This document shows, in pieces, positions 34,571-43,418 of a stretch of DNA of 64,000 nt (within the stretch, counting starts at the first letter, position 1; the number at the start of each line of letters is the position of its first letter). The notes under the pieces were generated by a model. It had not been told where the DNA came from. It saw nothing but the letters and a program-made list of their open reading frames with translations, and made no database searches. Position numbers and translations under genes: made by a program. The stretch is from Sutcliffiella deserti (GTDB taxonomy: Bacteria; Bacillota; Bacilli; Bacillales; Bacillaceae_I): positions 103,123 to 167,122 of the forward strand of contig NZ_JAIQDB010000006.1 in the NCBI RefSeq assembly GCF_020037475.1, given 5' to 3'.

Positions 34571-35740
34571 ATGCAGGATTATTTTGTTGATTTACATATT
34601 CACCTAGGAAGAACGGAGCAGGGAAAGCCGGTTAAAATTACAGCATCCAATTTGTTGACTATGGAAGCGGTCTTGGAAGAATCAAAGTTTCGAAAAGGAT
34701 TAGATATGATTGGTGTCATCGATTGTCATGTACCGGAAGTGTTGCTCCAATTGCAAAGATGGGTGAAAGAAGGGACAGTAGTTGAGCATGAGGAGGGAGG
34801 GCTCCTTTTTGGAGACTTAACCCTTATCCTTGGTTCCGAAATTGAAATTCTCGACGAAAATTGCCACGGAGTAATTCATGCTCTCTGCTATTTTCCAACA
34901 ATGGAATATATGATGGAGTTTACTCGTTTTCTCAGTTCTCGTCAAAAGAACATTACCTTGTCGACACAACGTGTTTATGAAAACGCTGTGGTTATTCAAG
35001 AGAAAGTAAGGGAGTTAAATGGGCTCTTTATTCCGGCTCATGTGTTTACCCCTTTCAAGAGTCTGTATGGTCGGGGCGTTCAGAAAAGTTTAAGAGAGGT
35101 ATTCAATCCGGAACTAATAGACGGAATCGAACTAGGGTTAAGTGCGGATACTGCAATGGCCAGTCGCTTGTCTGAGCTTGATTGTTATACATTTGTCTCC
35201 AATTCGGATGCCCACTCTACTGCAAAAATAGCAAGAGAATACCAGAGAATCAAAATGATAGCCCCCACTTTTACGGAATTAAAGCTTGCCTTACACGAGC
35301 GTACTGGGAGGGCGGTTACAGCAAATTATGGTCTTGCTCCGCATTTAGGAAAATATCATCTCACCGCATGTGAAAAATGCTTTCATGTGAAGGAAGCATC
35401 CGCTCAGGGAAGTTGCGTGAAATGCGGTCATCACCGCTTCACAAAAGGTGTATCCAGTAGAATTAAGGAAATACAGGACCAGCAGAGTACCACAAGAAAA
35501 CGGCCACCTTATATCCACCAGGTTCCACTGGATTTCATTCCTGGAGTAGGGCCGAAAACCTTATTGAAATTGCGTGAGGCATTCCAGACAGAAATGAACA
35601 TTCTTCACGAAGCGACATTTGAACAATTACAGCGGGTAGTGGGGAGCAAGGTTGCCGATCTTATCTTAAAGGCGAGAAGTGGAAAGCTTTCCTTTCATGC
35701 AGGTGGTGGAGGCAAGTTTGGTAGAATAGCACCTGACTAA
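34571..35740 (+). CDS. Endonuclease Q-family protein (PHP domain)
   Basis: A 389-residue protein. The N-terminal PHP domain has VDLHIHLGR, IDCHVPE, GSEIEI, IPAHVFTPF and the SNSDAHS metal motif. A zinc-binding C-x2-C / C-x2-C knuckle (CEKC...CVKC) follows at about residues 268-291, and a C-terminal helix-hairpin-helix element reads PGVGPKTLLKLREAF. This layout is that of EndoQ, which nicks DNA 5' of deaminated bases (uracil, hypoxanthine) in some archaea and in Bacillus pumilus. The neighbour NudF also deals with damaged nucleotides. A perfect hairpin terminator follows. Confidence 0.85.
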   Translation: MQDYFVDLHIHLGRTEQGKPVKITASNLLTMEAVLEESKFRKGLDMIGVIDCHVPEVLLQLQRWVKEGTVVEHEEGGLLFGDLTLILGSEIEILDENCHGVIHALCYFPTMEYMMEFTRFLSSRQKNITLSTQRVYENAVVIQEKVRELNGLFIPAHVFTPFKSLYGRGVQKSLREVFNPELIDGIELGLSADTAMASRLSELDCYTFVSNSDAHSTAKIAREYQRIKMIAPTFTELKLALHERTGRAVTANYGLAPHLGKYHLTACEKCFHVKEASAQGSCVKCGHHRFTKGVSSRIKEIQDQQSTTRKRPPYIHQVPLDFIPGVGPKTLLKLREAFQTEMNILHEATFEQLQRVVGSKVADLILKARSGKLSFHAGGGGKFGRIAPD

Positions 35741-35823
35741 AGAATGGATTCTGAGTCCTTGTGCAAAATCGCAGATGTGGATAAATTTCCACCTGTATTT
35801 GCAACTAACTTAAAACAGTGAAA

Positions 35824-35865
35824 AACGGCTCAGTTCAATTTTTGAACTGAGCCGTTATATTTTTA
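35824..35865. terminator. Terminator after the EndoQ-like gene
   Basis: A perfect 15-bp stem (AACGGCTCAGTTCAA with TTGAACTGAGCCGTT) and a three-base loop, then ATATTTTTA. It lies between convergent genes. Confidence 0.9.
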
Positions 35866-35878
35866 TTTGTTGTTTCTA

Positions 35879-36334
35879 TTACCTATGTCCATCTTTCCTT
35901 GCTTGGATATAGCCGTAATAAGCACAAGTCCCATTCTTTGTTAAGTCCTTAACCTGAAAACCGCACTCCTCATAGAAACTAAAATTATTAGCAGATGTGT
36001 GCGCAAACCAATCACCGTGGGGGAGTTTTTGAACACAAAGTTCCACGAGCTTTTTACCAATACCTTTACCACGATATTCTGATAAAACAACTAAATCTAT
36101 TATGTTAGCAGCCATTATTTGGTCCGAGATTACTCTAACCATACCAATCATTTTGTTATTATCCCAAACAGTAAAGGCCCACGTTGAGTTTTTGAATATT
36201 AGTGAAAACTTCTCTTTTTGCCAAGAAGGTGTATTCCTTACCCAGCCTGCATCTTCAAACAGAGCTTCAACATACTCAGCAGGAACTCCCTCGGTACCTT
36301 CTCTTATTACTAAACCATTGAAATATTGGTACAT
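35879..36334 (-). CDS. GNAT family N-acetyltransferase
   Basis: A 151-residue single-domain GNAT. The acetyl-CoA signature is VVLSEYRGKGIGKKLVELC (Q/R-x-x-G-x-G/A type), preceded by the strand IIDLVVL and followed by FYEECGF, a usual motif of small-molecule or protein acetyltransferases of this class. The substrate is unknown. AGGGGGAG lies before the ATG. Confidence 0.87.
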   Translation of the reverse strand: MYQYFNGLVIREGTEGVPAEYVEALFEDAGWVRNTPSWQKEKFSLIFKNSTWAFTVWDNNKMIGMVRVISDQIMAANIIDLVVLSEYRGKGIGKKLVELCVQKLPHGDWFAHTSANNFSFYEECGFQVKDLTKNGTCAYYGYIQARKDGHR

Positions 36335-36348
36335 ATTTAACTCCCCCT

Positions 36349-36564
36349 TTAGTTAAAGAAAAGTGATGCAATTATAAAAATAATTATGATTACAAGAATA
36401 AGGAATCCTGTCCCTTTCCACCCAAGACTATTTACCAAATCCACAAGACTGCCATATTGAGCTCTGTTAGAAGCATCTCTCATAATTCCCCCTGGATTAC
36501 GCTTTAACTCTTCTTGACGCATTCTTTCTCTCCGTCTTTCTGGAGTTTCTGTATTTTTATTCAC
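36349..36564 (-). CDS. DUF6366 small membrane protein
   Basis: A 71-residue protein with a charged N-terminal half (ETPERRRERMRQEELKRNPGG) and a C-terminal transmembrane helix (FLILVIIIIFIIASLFF), with the family phrase SLVDLVNSLGWKGTGF between them. I take GTG 36564 as the start because GGGAGG lies seven bases upstream; an ATG at 36579 would overlap that site. The function is unknown. It precedes the GNAT gene on the same strand and may be co-transcribed. Confidence 0.75.
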   Translation of the reverse strand: MNKNTETPERRRERMRQEELKRNPGGIMRDASNRAQYGSLVDLVNSLGWKGTGFLILVIIIIFIIASLFFN

Positions 36565-36659
36565 GGAACAACCTCCCATTTCCTCAATATACCCACCCTT
36601 AAGTAACTTTGTTAATAATCATTATACCTATCATGCCGGGGAGAGCAATGAGCTCCAAG

Positions 36660-36812
36660 GTTATCTTACTTTAGTCTGATTATCCTGCACTACATAACTA
36701 TTAAATCCAAGTTTTTGTTTTATAATCCACCTATCAATTTTATAGTCTAACTTTTAGATTTATGAGCCGCTTTTTCCATTTTATAATCCATTTGATGCAA
36801 GATAAATGCCAT
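36660..36812. repeat. 20-21 bp degenerate repeat array (TTTATAATCC core), five to seven units
   Basis: TATAATCC-like cores stand at 36699 (TATTAAATCC), 36721 (TATAATCC), 36741 (TATAGTCT), 36761 (TATGAGCC), 36782 (TATAATCC) and 36802 (ATAAATGCC), and more weakly at 36661 and 36680. The spacing is 20, 20, 20, 21, 20 bp; the intervening 10-11 bases differ. The gap 36565-37010 holds no gene apart from this array. Confidence 0.65.
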
Positions 36813-37010
36813 TCGACACACAACGACATTTTTTTTGCGCGCTACCATCGTTCTTATTTTTATATTTTCTCCCTCAACTAAGTTGCGGACGAGAAACCTA
36901 AGAGGCAGTTGTAAGAATAGCAAAAGAACGAGCAAGATTTTACAATGAGCTTGTCATACTTTTGTTCCTCTATCATACAATCTAGTAAGAGAGTGATAGG
37001 AGGAACTATA

Positions 37011-37652
37011 ATGAAAAAACAGTCGCGCTTTTCCAATGTACTAGGACATGTAAGAGAACACTCCTCTCTGTACCTATTTATTGTGGTTCTTTTTTTTATG
37101 GGAGTGATATTTGGAGCCATTGTTGTAAATAGCATGAATTTTACACAAAAGCAGGATCTTTATGTTTACTTGAGCCGGTTTTTTGGCCAAGTATCAGAAG
37201 GACAATTTGCCAGTGCGAAGGATATCTTTTTTCAAAGTTATTTTCATAACGTAAAATATGTTTTGTTAATGTGGATTCTCGGTATATCCATAATAGGGCT
37301 CCCGGTTATACTTGTGCTGTTATTTTTAAAAGGGGTTGTGGTTGGTTTTACTGTTGGATTCCTTGTGAATCAGCTAAGCTGGAAGGGTTTTTTACTATCA
37401 TTTGTAGCGATTCTTCCCCAGAATATGATAGCGATCCCCGCCTATATTTTGATTGGGACCTTGTCAGTGGCTTTTTCGTTGAAAATGATTAGGCAGCAGT
37501 TTGTCAAAAGAATACAAGAACCTTTTTTTCAGCAGTTTATCAAGTATAGCATGGCAATGGGGTGTATCTGTCTTTTATTGTTGCTAGCTTCCTTCATCGA
37601 AGCGGTTGCGTCTCCTGTGCTAATGAAATCAGTGATTACTATGCTAAAATGA
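37011..37652 (+). CDS. spoIIM: Stage II sporulation protein M
   Basis: Membrane subunit of the SpoIID-SpoIIM-SpoIIP engulfment machine, which anchors the peptidoglycan hydrolases at the septum. The 213-residue protein has five hydrophobic helices and the family segments FFMGVIFGAIVVNSM and LPQNMIAIPAYILIG. ATG 37011 follows GGAGGAAC. The order spoIIM-fur-yqzK-xerD is the same as in B. subtilis. Sigma-E control is known there; I did not identify a secure promoter here. Confidence 0.94.
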   Translation: MKKQSRFSNVLGHVREHSSLYLFIVVLFFMGVIFGAIVVNSMNFTQKQDLYVYLSRFFGQVSEGQFASAKDIFFQSYFHNVKYVLLMWILGISIIGLPVILVLLFLKGVVVGFTVGFLVNQLSWKGFLLSFVAILPQNMIAIPAYILIGTLSVAFSLKMIRQQFVKRIQEPFFQQFIKYSMAMGCICLLLLLASFIEAVASPVLMKSVITMLK

Positions 37653-37683
37653 TTATTATAAAATAATAATTATTAATTGTTAA

Positions 37684-37698
37684 TTGTAATAATTATAT
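37684..37698. promoter_or_regulatory. PerR-box-like operator upstream of fur
   Basis: TTGTAATAATTATAT matches the PerR/Fur-family consensus TTATAATNATTATAA at 13 of 15 positions. It ends six bases before the -35 box of the fur promoter. fur belongs to the PerR regulon in B. subtilis. Confidence 0.55.
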
Positions 37699-37703
37699 TT
37701 TCT

Positions 37704-37732
37704 TTGACAGTTCTCTTTGTATTCGCTAAAAT
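37704..37732 (+). promoter_or_regulatory. Sigma-A promoter of fur
   Basis: TTGACA (37704-37709), a 17-base spacer and TAAAAT (37727-37732) form a near-perfect vegetative promoter 30 bases before the fur start codon. Confidence 0.8.
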
Positions 37733-37762
37733 GTAAAGGTAAAGCGAGGGAGGGAACAATTA

Positions 37763-38236
37763 ATGGAAGATAGAATTGACCGGATTAAAAAGCAGCTTCA
37801 TTCCGCTAGCTATAAGCTAACTCCGCAACGGGAATCTACGGTTAGAGTGTTGTTGGAGCATGAAGAGGATCATTTAAGTGCGGAAGATGTATACCTCCTC
37901 GTTAAAGAGAAGTCCCCTGAAATAGGACTTGCTACCGTTTATAGAACATTAGAGTTACTAACCGAATTGAAAATAGTTGATAAAATAAATTTTGGCGATG
38001 GCGTATCCCGATATGATTTAAGACAAGAGGGAGCTAAACATTTTCATCATCATTTAGTATGTATTGAATGTGGCGCAGTAGATGAAATCCAAGATGATCT
38101 ACTAGAGGATGTTGAAGCAATTGTAGAACGGGATTGGAACTTCAAGATTAAGGACCACCGTCTTACATTTCACGGAATCTGTCACCGATGCCAAGACCCT
38201 GAAAACCCGGATGAAGAAAATAACGAAAATACATAA
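37763..38236 (+). CDS. fur: Ferric uptake regulator Fur
   Basis: Iron-sensing DNA-binding repressor. The 157-residue protein has a winged-helix N-terminal domain (SYKLTPQRESTVRVLLEHE, GLATVYRTLELL) and a metal domain with HFHHHLVCIECGAVDEI and the second Cys pair CHRC, the structural zinc site. It closely follows B. subtilis Fur, with a slightly longer acidic C-terminus (DPENPDEENNENT). GGGAGGG lies before the ATG. Upstream are a sigma-A promoter and a PerR-like box. Confidence 0.97.
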   Translation: MEDRIDRIKKQLHSASYKLTPQRESTVRVLLEHEEDHLSAEDVYLLVKEKSPEIGLATVYRTLELLTELKIVDKINFGDGVSRYDLRQEGAKHFHHHLVCIECGAVDEIQDDLLEDVEAIVERDWNFKIKDHRLTFHGICHRCQDPENPDEENNENT

Positions 38237-38237
38237 A

Positions 38238-38280
38238 AAATGTCCCAGTCGAGCTCTGCGCTTGATGGGGCATTTTTTGT
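38238..38280 (+). terminator. Terminator of fur
   Basis: An imperfect stem (AAATGTCCCAGTCGAG with CTTGATGGGGCATTT) is followed by T6. Confidence 0.75.
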
Positions 38281-38398
38281 TTATTTACAGGCTGGTCAAA
38301 AATAAACGTATCTTCATGTATAAAACCTTCCTAAATTGTCATACCTTCTAATAAGACAAGTTAAAAAGAAAAAGTGTTGCTTGGAGGTTGCATTATAC

Positions 38399-38626
38399 AT
38401 GAAGAATATTATTGATACATGCTATAATACATTTAAAGTATTTATATTATTTACCGGATGCACAGTATTATTTTATTTTGGGATTGTTTGGGTTAATCAG
38501 GAGTATCAGAATTATCATCGTTATGATGAGCCGGAAGGTGCGGCGGTGAAAGTGACAAAAATGGTAGAGGAGAGAGATGAGGGCTGGATTCAGCGCTTGT
38601 TGTTTTTTTATCATTACGGGGAGTAG
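38399..38626 (+). CDS. yqzK: YqzK family protein (DUF4227)
   Basis: A 75-residue single-pass membrane protein: one helix, FILFTGCTVLFYFGIVWV, then the conserved NQEYQNYHRYDEPEGAAVKV and the ending RLLFFYHYGE, closely matching B. subtilis YqzK. TTGGAGG precedes ATG 38399 (an upstream ATG at 38336 is not supported). It lies six bases before xerD, so they are likely co-transcribed. The function is unknown. Confidence 0.9.
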   Translation: MKNIIDTCYNTFKVFILFTGCTVLFYFGIVWVNQEYQNYHRYDEPEGAAVKVTKMVEERDEGWIQRLLFFYHYGE

Positions 38627-38632
38627 AGCGGA

Positions 38633-39523
38633 TTGCACGATCAATTAAAGGATTTTTTGCATTTTTTATTGGTAGAGAAAGGTTTAGCAGAAAACACGAT
38701 TATTTCGTATGAGCGAGACTTAAAATCTTATATTCTTTATATGGAAAAGGTGGAAGAGGTATCTTCATTTAATGAAGTTAGTCGTGCCACTATTATTCAG
38801 TTTCTTAAATTTCTTCAAGATAAAGGGAAATCATCGAAAACCCTTGCTCGACATATAGCTTCCATTCGTTCATTCCACCAGTTTTTGCTGCGGGACAAGG
38901 TCACTACACAGGATCCAACTGTACATATTGAAACACCTAAACCTCAGCAAAAGCTGCCACAGGTTCTATCCGTCGAAGAGGTTCAGGCTTTACTTGAAGT
39001 ACCGGATACTCAGAAGGACTTTGGCATTCGTGATAAAGCGATGCTTGAACTTCTGTATGCAACAGGAATTCGAGTGTCAGAGCTTATTTCTTTGAATTTA
39101 AGCGATGTTCATTTAACGATGGGCTTTATACGGTGTATCGGAAAAGGAAATAAGGAAAGAATTATTCCACTCGGAAAGATAGCACAGGATGCTATTCACA
39201 TTTATATTGAAGGAAGCCGAAATCGACTAAAAAAGAATAAGTCCACGGAGGCACTTTTTTTAAATCATCATGGTAACCGTTTAACTAGGCAGGGATACTG
39301 GAAAATTCTTAAAAAACTTTCAAGAGAAGCTGGAATTAACAAGGATTTGACCCCACATACGCTTCGTCATTCCTTTGCAACACATCTATTGGAAAATGGA
39401 GCAGATCTAAGGGCTGTCCAGGAAATGCTCGGGCATGCAGATATTTCTACTACACAGATCTATACCCATGTTTCAAAGAATCGCTTAAAGGATGTTTACA
39501 GCATGTTCCATCCAAGAGCATAG
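38633..39523 (+). CDS. xerD: Site-specific tyrosine recombinase XerD
   Basis: Partner of XerC in resolving chromosome dimers at dif. The 296-residue protein has an N-terminal SAM-like core-binding domain and the catalytic residues Arg in [10 protein letters not shown], His and Arg in HTLRHSF, His in LGHADIS and Tyr in TTQIYTHVS. The start is TTG 38633, with GGGGAG nine bases upstream; it aligns with the B. subtilis start (MNDQLKDF versus MHDQLKDF). A hairpin terminator overlaps the stop. Confidence 0.96.
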   Translation: MHDQLKDFLHFLLVEKGLAENTIISYERDLKSYILYMEKVEEVSSFNEVSRATIIQFLKFLQDKGKSSKTLARHIASIRSFHQFLLRDKVTTQDPTVHIETPKPQQKLPQVLSVEEVQALLEVPDTQKDFGIRDKAMLELLYATGIRVSELISLNLSDVHLTMGFIRCIGKGNKERIIPLGKIAQDAIHIYIEGSRNRLKKNKSTEALFLNHHGNRLTRQGYWKILKKLSREAGINKDLTPHTLRHSFATHLLENGADLRAVQEMLGHADISTTQIYTHVSKNRLKDVYSMFHPRA

Positions 39524-39549
39524 GCTGGTTTTTAAACCGGCCATTTTTT
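39523..39549 (+). terminator. Terminator of xerD
   Basis: GGCTGGTTT pairs with AAACCGGCC around a two-base loop, followed by T6. Confidence 0.85.
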
Positions 39550-39719
39550 CAGTTTGTGTTCTTATACTTTTCTACATATGGCTTACACGCTCGTGTCCTC
39601 CTTATGACTATAAGTGAAAACTTAGACAACTCTTTGTAAAGGGTTAGAAAGAATTCTTCACAATAGCGATTTTCAGGTGCGTTGAAGAATTTTCCAAACA
39701 AAAAGTGTTTAATTTTTCG

Positions 39720-39748
39720 TTGCAAGAGTGAAAGCGCTTGTATATACT
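39720..39748 (+). promoter_or_regulatory. Sigma-A promoter of deoB with a cre site in its spacer
   Basis: TTGCAA (39720-39725), 17 bases, TATACT (39743-39748). Inside the spacer, 39729-39742, stands TGAAAGCGCTTGTA, one mismatch from the catabolite-responsive-element consensus TGWNANCGNTNWCA. CcpA bound there would block the promoter. Confidence 0.6.
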
Positions 39749-39760
39749 GAAAGAGAAGAG

Positions 39761-39774
39761 GTCAGACTTCTGAC
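39761..39774. promoter_or_regulatory. Palindrome GTCAGA-CT-TCTGAC in the deoB leader
   Basis: A perfect 6+2+6 inverted repeat starts 13 bases after the -10 box. Its size and spacing fit an operator of a dimeric repressor, for example GntR type. Another imperfect 22-bp palindrome centred near 39788 and a CCTCT/AGAGG hairpin at 39802-39816 follow. Confidence 0.45.
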
Positions 39775-39878
39775 ATTAATCTTATTAATTAATAGGATTA
39801 TCCTCTAAAAAAGAGGGGAAAATATAACAGTTAAAATAGATATTGAGTATAAATAGCTTATATAAGGAGGTTTTTTAA

Positions 39879-41063
39879 TTGAGTTCTTATACATATAAAC
39901 GAGTGTTTCTAGTTGTAATGGATTCAGTTGGTATTGGAGAAGCGCCTGATGCCGAGGAATTTGGCGACAAAGGAGCAAACACATTGGGTCATATTGCCGA
40001 GCGGATGAATGGTCTTAACATGCCGAACATGGCAATGCTAGGTCTGAGTAATATTGAACAGGTACAAGGAGTAGAAAAAGCAGAAAAACCGCTTGCCTTT
40101 TATACTAAAATGGAAGAAGCATCAACTGGAAAAGATACGATGACCGGACATTGGGAGATCATGGGCTTGCATATTGATACACCTTTCCGCGTATTCCCTG
40201 GTGGATTTCCTGCTGAATTAATACAAGAGTTAGAGGAGAAGACCGGCAGAAAGATTATTGGGAATATCCCTGCATCAGGCACGGAAATATTGGATCAGTT
40301 AGGAAAAGAGCATATGGATACGGGGGCTCTTATTGTCTATACTTCTGCAGACTCCGTACTTCAAATTGCGGCACACGAAGATATCGTTCCAATAGATGAA
40401 TTATATAAAATTTGTGAAATTGCACGTGAACTAACGTTAGATGAAAAATATATGGTTGGTAGAATCATTGCCCGTCCATTCGAAGGGGAACCTGGGAACT
40501 TTAAGCGTACGACGAATCGTCATGACTATGCATTAAAACCTTTTGAGCGCACGGTAATGAATGAATTGAAGGATAGCGGATATGATGTAATTTCCATCGG
40601 TAAAATCGCTGATATTTATGATGGAGAAGGCGTGACCCAATCTCTGCGCACTGTGTCTAATACGGATGGTATGGATAAACTGGTGGACACAGTCGAAATG
40701 GATTTCACTGGCATCAGCTTTTTGAACCTGGTGGATTTTGATGCAGTATTTGGACATAGAAGAGATCCGGAAGGTTATGGAAAAGCACTAGAAGAGTACG
40801 ATGCAAGATTACCTGAGGTGCTTTCTAATCTTCGGGAAGATGACCTATTGATCATTACAGCTGACCACGGAAATGATCCAACTTTCCCAGGCACAGATCA
40901 TACCAGAGAATATGTCCCTTTATTAGTGCATTCTCCACGATATGAAGTTGGGAAAGAGTTAGAAATCAGAAAAACCTTCGCTGATATTGGGGCAACTATT
41001 GCAGATAATTTTAATACGCGTGCACCAAAGCACGGAAAAAGCTTTCTTCAAGATCTAAAATAG
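39879..41063 (+). CDS. deoB: Phosphopentomutase
   Basis: Interconverts (deoxy)ribose 1-phosphate and 5-phosphate, linking nucleoside cleavage to central metabolism. The alkaline-phosphatase-fold protein of 394 residues shows [28 protein letters not shown], the catalytic-threonine segment [13 protein letters not shown] and [18 protein letters not shown] with metal ligands. The start is TTG 39879, with a perfect AAGGAGG eight bases before. It is the first gene of deoB-pupG-pdp. B. subtilis calls it drm. Confidence 0.96.
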   Translation: MSSYTYKRVFLVVMDSVGIGEAPDAEEFGDKGANTLGHIAERMNGLNMPNMAMLGLSNIEQVQGVEKAEKPLAFYTKMEEASTGKDTMTGHWEIMGLHIDTPFRVFPGGFPAELIQELEEKTGRKIIGNIPASGTEILDQLGKEHMDTGALIVYTSADSVLQIAAHEDIVPIDELYKICEIARELTLDEKYMVGRIIARPFEGEPGNFKRTTNRHDYALKPFERTVMNELKDSGYDVISIGKIADIYDGEGVTQSLRTVSNTDGMDKLVDTVEMDFTGISFLNLVDFDAVFGHRRDPEGYGKALEEYDARLPEVLSNLREDDLLIITADHGNDPTFPGTDHTREYVPLLVHSPRYEVGKELEIRKTFADIGATIADNFNTRAPKHGKSFLQDLK

Positions 41064-41073
41064 GAGGAACACA

Positions 41074-41892
41074 ATGATGAAAATAGAAGCATTAAAGCAA
41101 GCTGCGGATTATATAAGTTCAAAAATCAATCAACAACCTAAAATTGGATTAATCTTAGGATCAGGTCTTGGGGTGCTAGCTGAAGAAATTCAAAACCCTG
41201 TGACCATCCCATATGGCGAAATTCCAGGTTTTCCTGTATCTACGGTAGAAGGGCATGCTGGACAGCTAGTAATTGGGGAGCTAGAAGGTAAAGATGTAGT
41301 CGCGATGCAAGGCAGATTCCACTTCTATGAAGGATATTCCATGGAGAAAGTGACGTTTCCTGTACGTGTGATGAAGTATTTGGGAGTGGAAAAATTAATC
41401 GTTACAAATGCTGCTGGCGGAGTCAACGAAAGCTTCGAAGCAGGGGACTTAATGATTATCAACGATCATATCAATAATATGGGGACAAACCCACTGATCG
41501 GACCGAATGATAGTGATATGGGAGCTCGTTTCCCTGACATGTCCCAAGCTTATTGCAAGGAACTAAGAAAGCTTGCTAAAAATACCGCCGAGAACCTTGG
41601 CTTAAAGGTGCAGGAGGGGGTATATGTTGGGAACACAGGCCCTTCTTATGAAACACCTGCAGAAGTAAGAATGCTTCGTACACTTGGGGGCGACGCCGTT
41701 GGAATGAGTACGGTACCTGAAGTTATTATCGCACAACACAGTGGAATGAAAGTGCTTGGTATTTCGTGCATTTCCAATATGGCAGCAGGAATTCTTGATC
41801 AACCATTAACACATGATGAAGTAATGGAAACAACAGAAATGGTAAAAGCGAATTTCCTTCAATTTGTTAAAACAATTGTCAAAGGTATGTAA
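41074..41892 (+). CDS. pupG: Purine nucleoside phosphorylase (trimeric, PunA type)
   Basis: Phosphorolyses guanosine and inosine to base plus ribose 1-phosphate, which DeoB then converts. The 272-residue protein has [15 protein letters not shown], the GHAGQL and [12 protein letters not shown] segments, [20 protein letters not shown], and [15 protein letters not shown], all typical of the trimeric class. Two tandem ATGs (41074, 41077) follow AGGAGG. It lies ten bases after deoB. Confidence 0.95.
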   Translation: MMKIEALKQAADYISSKINQQPKIGLILGSGLGVLAEEIQNPVTIPYGEIPGFPVSTVEGHAGQLVIGELEGKDVVAMQGRFHFYEGYSMEKVTFPVRVMKYLGVEKLIVTNAAGGVNESFEAGDLMIINDHINNMGTNPLIGPNDSDMGARFPDMSQAYCKELRKLAKNTAENLGLKVQEGVYVGNTGPSYETPAEVRMLRTLGGDAVGMSTVPEVIIAQHSGMKVLGISCISNMAAGILDQPLTHDEVMETTEMVKANFLQFVKTIVKGM

Positions 41893-41915
41893 ATAATAGT
41901 AGGGGGGTTTTTAGG

Positions 41916-43220
41916 ATGAGAATGGTAGACGTTATTGAGAAAAAACGTGACGGTAAAGAACTAACAACCGAAGAAATTCAATTTGTTATAAAAGGCTTTA
42001 CAGATGAAACGATTCCTGACTATCAAATGAGTGCCTTTTCAATGGCAACGTTTTTTCAAGGCATGAGCGACCAAGAGCGTGCGGATTTAACAATTGCAAT
42101 GGTTAATTCTGGTGATACGATTGACCTTTCTGACATTGAAGGGATTAAAGTGGATAAGCATAGTACAGGTGGTGTTGGTGATACAACAACTCTCGTACTT
42201 GCACCACTTGTTGCAGCTGTAGGTGTGCCCGTTGCAAAAATGTCCGGCCGTGGCCTTGGACATACCGGAGGGACAATTGACAAGCTTGAATCAGTTCCAG
42301 GCTTCCATGTGGAAATTGATAATCAAGAGTTTATCGACTATGTGAACAAAAACAAGGTGGCAGTTATAGGGCAAAGTGGAAACTTAACTCCTGCTGATAA
42401 AAAACTTTATGCACTTCGAGATGTAACGGCGACTGTCAACAGCATTCCACTGATTGCAAGCTCGATCATGAGTAAGAAAATAGCTGCAGGTGCAGATGCA
42501 ATTGTACTGGATGTTAAGACAGGTGCAGGGGCTTTCATGAAAGATCTAGATGAGGCGAAAAAACTTGCAAAAGCCATGGTCGATATCGGAAATAATGTTG
42601 GTCGTCGTACAATGGCCGTTATCTCGGATATGAGCCAGCCGCTTGGCTTCGCGATAGGGAATGCTTTAGAAATTAAAGAAGCGATTGATACTCTTCGAGG
42701 AAAAGGTCCAAAGGATTTAGAAGAATTGTGCTTGGTGCTTGGAAGTTATATGGTGCTGCTTGCTGAAAAAGCATCCACTTTGGAAGAAGCGCGCGGTATG
42801 TTGGAAGAAGCGATTCACTCGGGTGCTGCAATTGATACTTTGAAAACGTTCCTAGAAGCACAGGGCGGAGACGCCTCTGTCGTGGACCACCCAGAAAACT
42901 TACCTCAAGCAAAATATGTAATGGAGCTTGAAGCGAAGGAAGCGGGAGTTGTTTCCGAAATCGTTGCAGATTCTGTTGGTACAGCAGCGATGCTTTTGGG
43001 AGCAGGTCGTGCAACAAAAGATTCTGAGATTGATCTTGCTGTGGGCATTGTGCTACGTAAAAAAATTGGTGATAAAGTAGAAGCTGGAGAATCTTTGGCT
43101 ACCATCCACAGTAACCAGGAAGAGATTTCAGCAGTAAAAGAAAACTTATATGATAGCATTAAGATTGTAAGTGGTAGCGTGGAAGTACCGCCACTTGTGT
43201 ATGATACCATTTCTGAATAA
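41916..43220 (+). CDS. pdp: Pyrimidine-nucleoside phosphorylase
   Basis: Cleaves uridine and thymidine with phosphate. The 434-residue protein has the family signature [16 protein letters not shown] and the phosphate-binding [13 protein letters not shown]; the C-terminal domain carries [20 protein letters not shown]. In B. subtilis pdp lies in the dra-nupC-pdp operon; here it is attached to deoB-pupG, giving a compact nucleoside salvage operon. AGGGGGG stands before the ATG. Confidence 0.95.
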   Translation: MRMVDVIEKKRDGKELTTEEIQFVIKGFTDETIPDYQMSAFSMATFFQGMSDQERADLTIAMVNSGDTIDLSDIEGIKVDKHSTGGVGDTTTLVLAPLVAAVGVPVAKMSGRGLGHTGGTIDKLESVPGFHVEIDNQEFIDYVNKNKVAVIGQSGNLTPADKKLYALRDVTATVNSIPLIASSIMSKKIAAGADAIVLDVKTGAGAFMKDLDEAKKLAKAMVDIGNNVGRRTMAVISDMSQPLGFAIGNALEIKEAIDTLRGKGPKDLEELCLVLGSYMVLLAEKASTLEEARGMLEEAIHSGAAIDTLKTFLEAQGGDASVVDHPENLPQAKYVMELEAKEAGVVSEIVADSVGTAAMLLGAGRATKDSEIDLAVGIVLRKKIGDKVEAGESLATIHSNQEEISAVKENLYDSIKIVSGSVEVPPLVYDTISE

Positions 43221-43230
43221 GGTTAAGCAT

Positions 43231-43263
43231 ACAGCTCCTGATACATTGGGAGCTGTTTTTTTG
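43231..43263 (+). terminator. Terminator of the deoB-pupG-pdp operon
   Basis: ACAGCTCC pairs with GGGAGCTGT, followed by seven T. Confidence 0.88.
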
Positions 43264-43358
43264 CGTTGTTTTATTCAAGTGAAATCCCTATTTTATCCCA
43301 CCATTTCGCTAGCTCCTTCCTAAATTTATAATTTTTTCTTCAATTATGCCAAATCTTA

Positions 43359-43387
43359 GTATAAAACGTATCTAATTGGAAAAAATG
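43359..43387 (+). promoter_or_regulatory. Sigma-F/G-type promoter of dacF
   Basis: GTATA (43359-43363), 14 bases, GGAAAAAATG (43378-43387) fit the forespore consensus GYWTA / GGNRANAMTW at all but one base of the second box; the spacer is one base shorter than usual. dacF is sigma-F dependent in B. subtilis. Confidence 0.5.
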
Positions 43388-43418
43388 TGAAGTATGGAAA
43401 AAGATTGGAGGTCTAGGG

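Noticed and set aside
38633..39523. XerD-like recombinase as sign of a mobile element
   Set aside because: It aligns with housekeeping XerD along its whole length and sits in the conserved fur-yqzK-xerD-deoB order; no attachment sites or phage genes are nearby.
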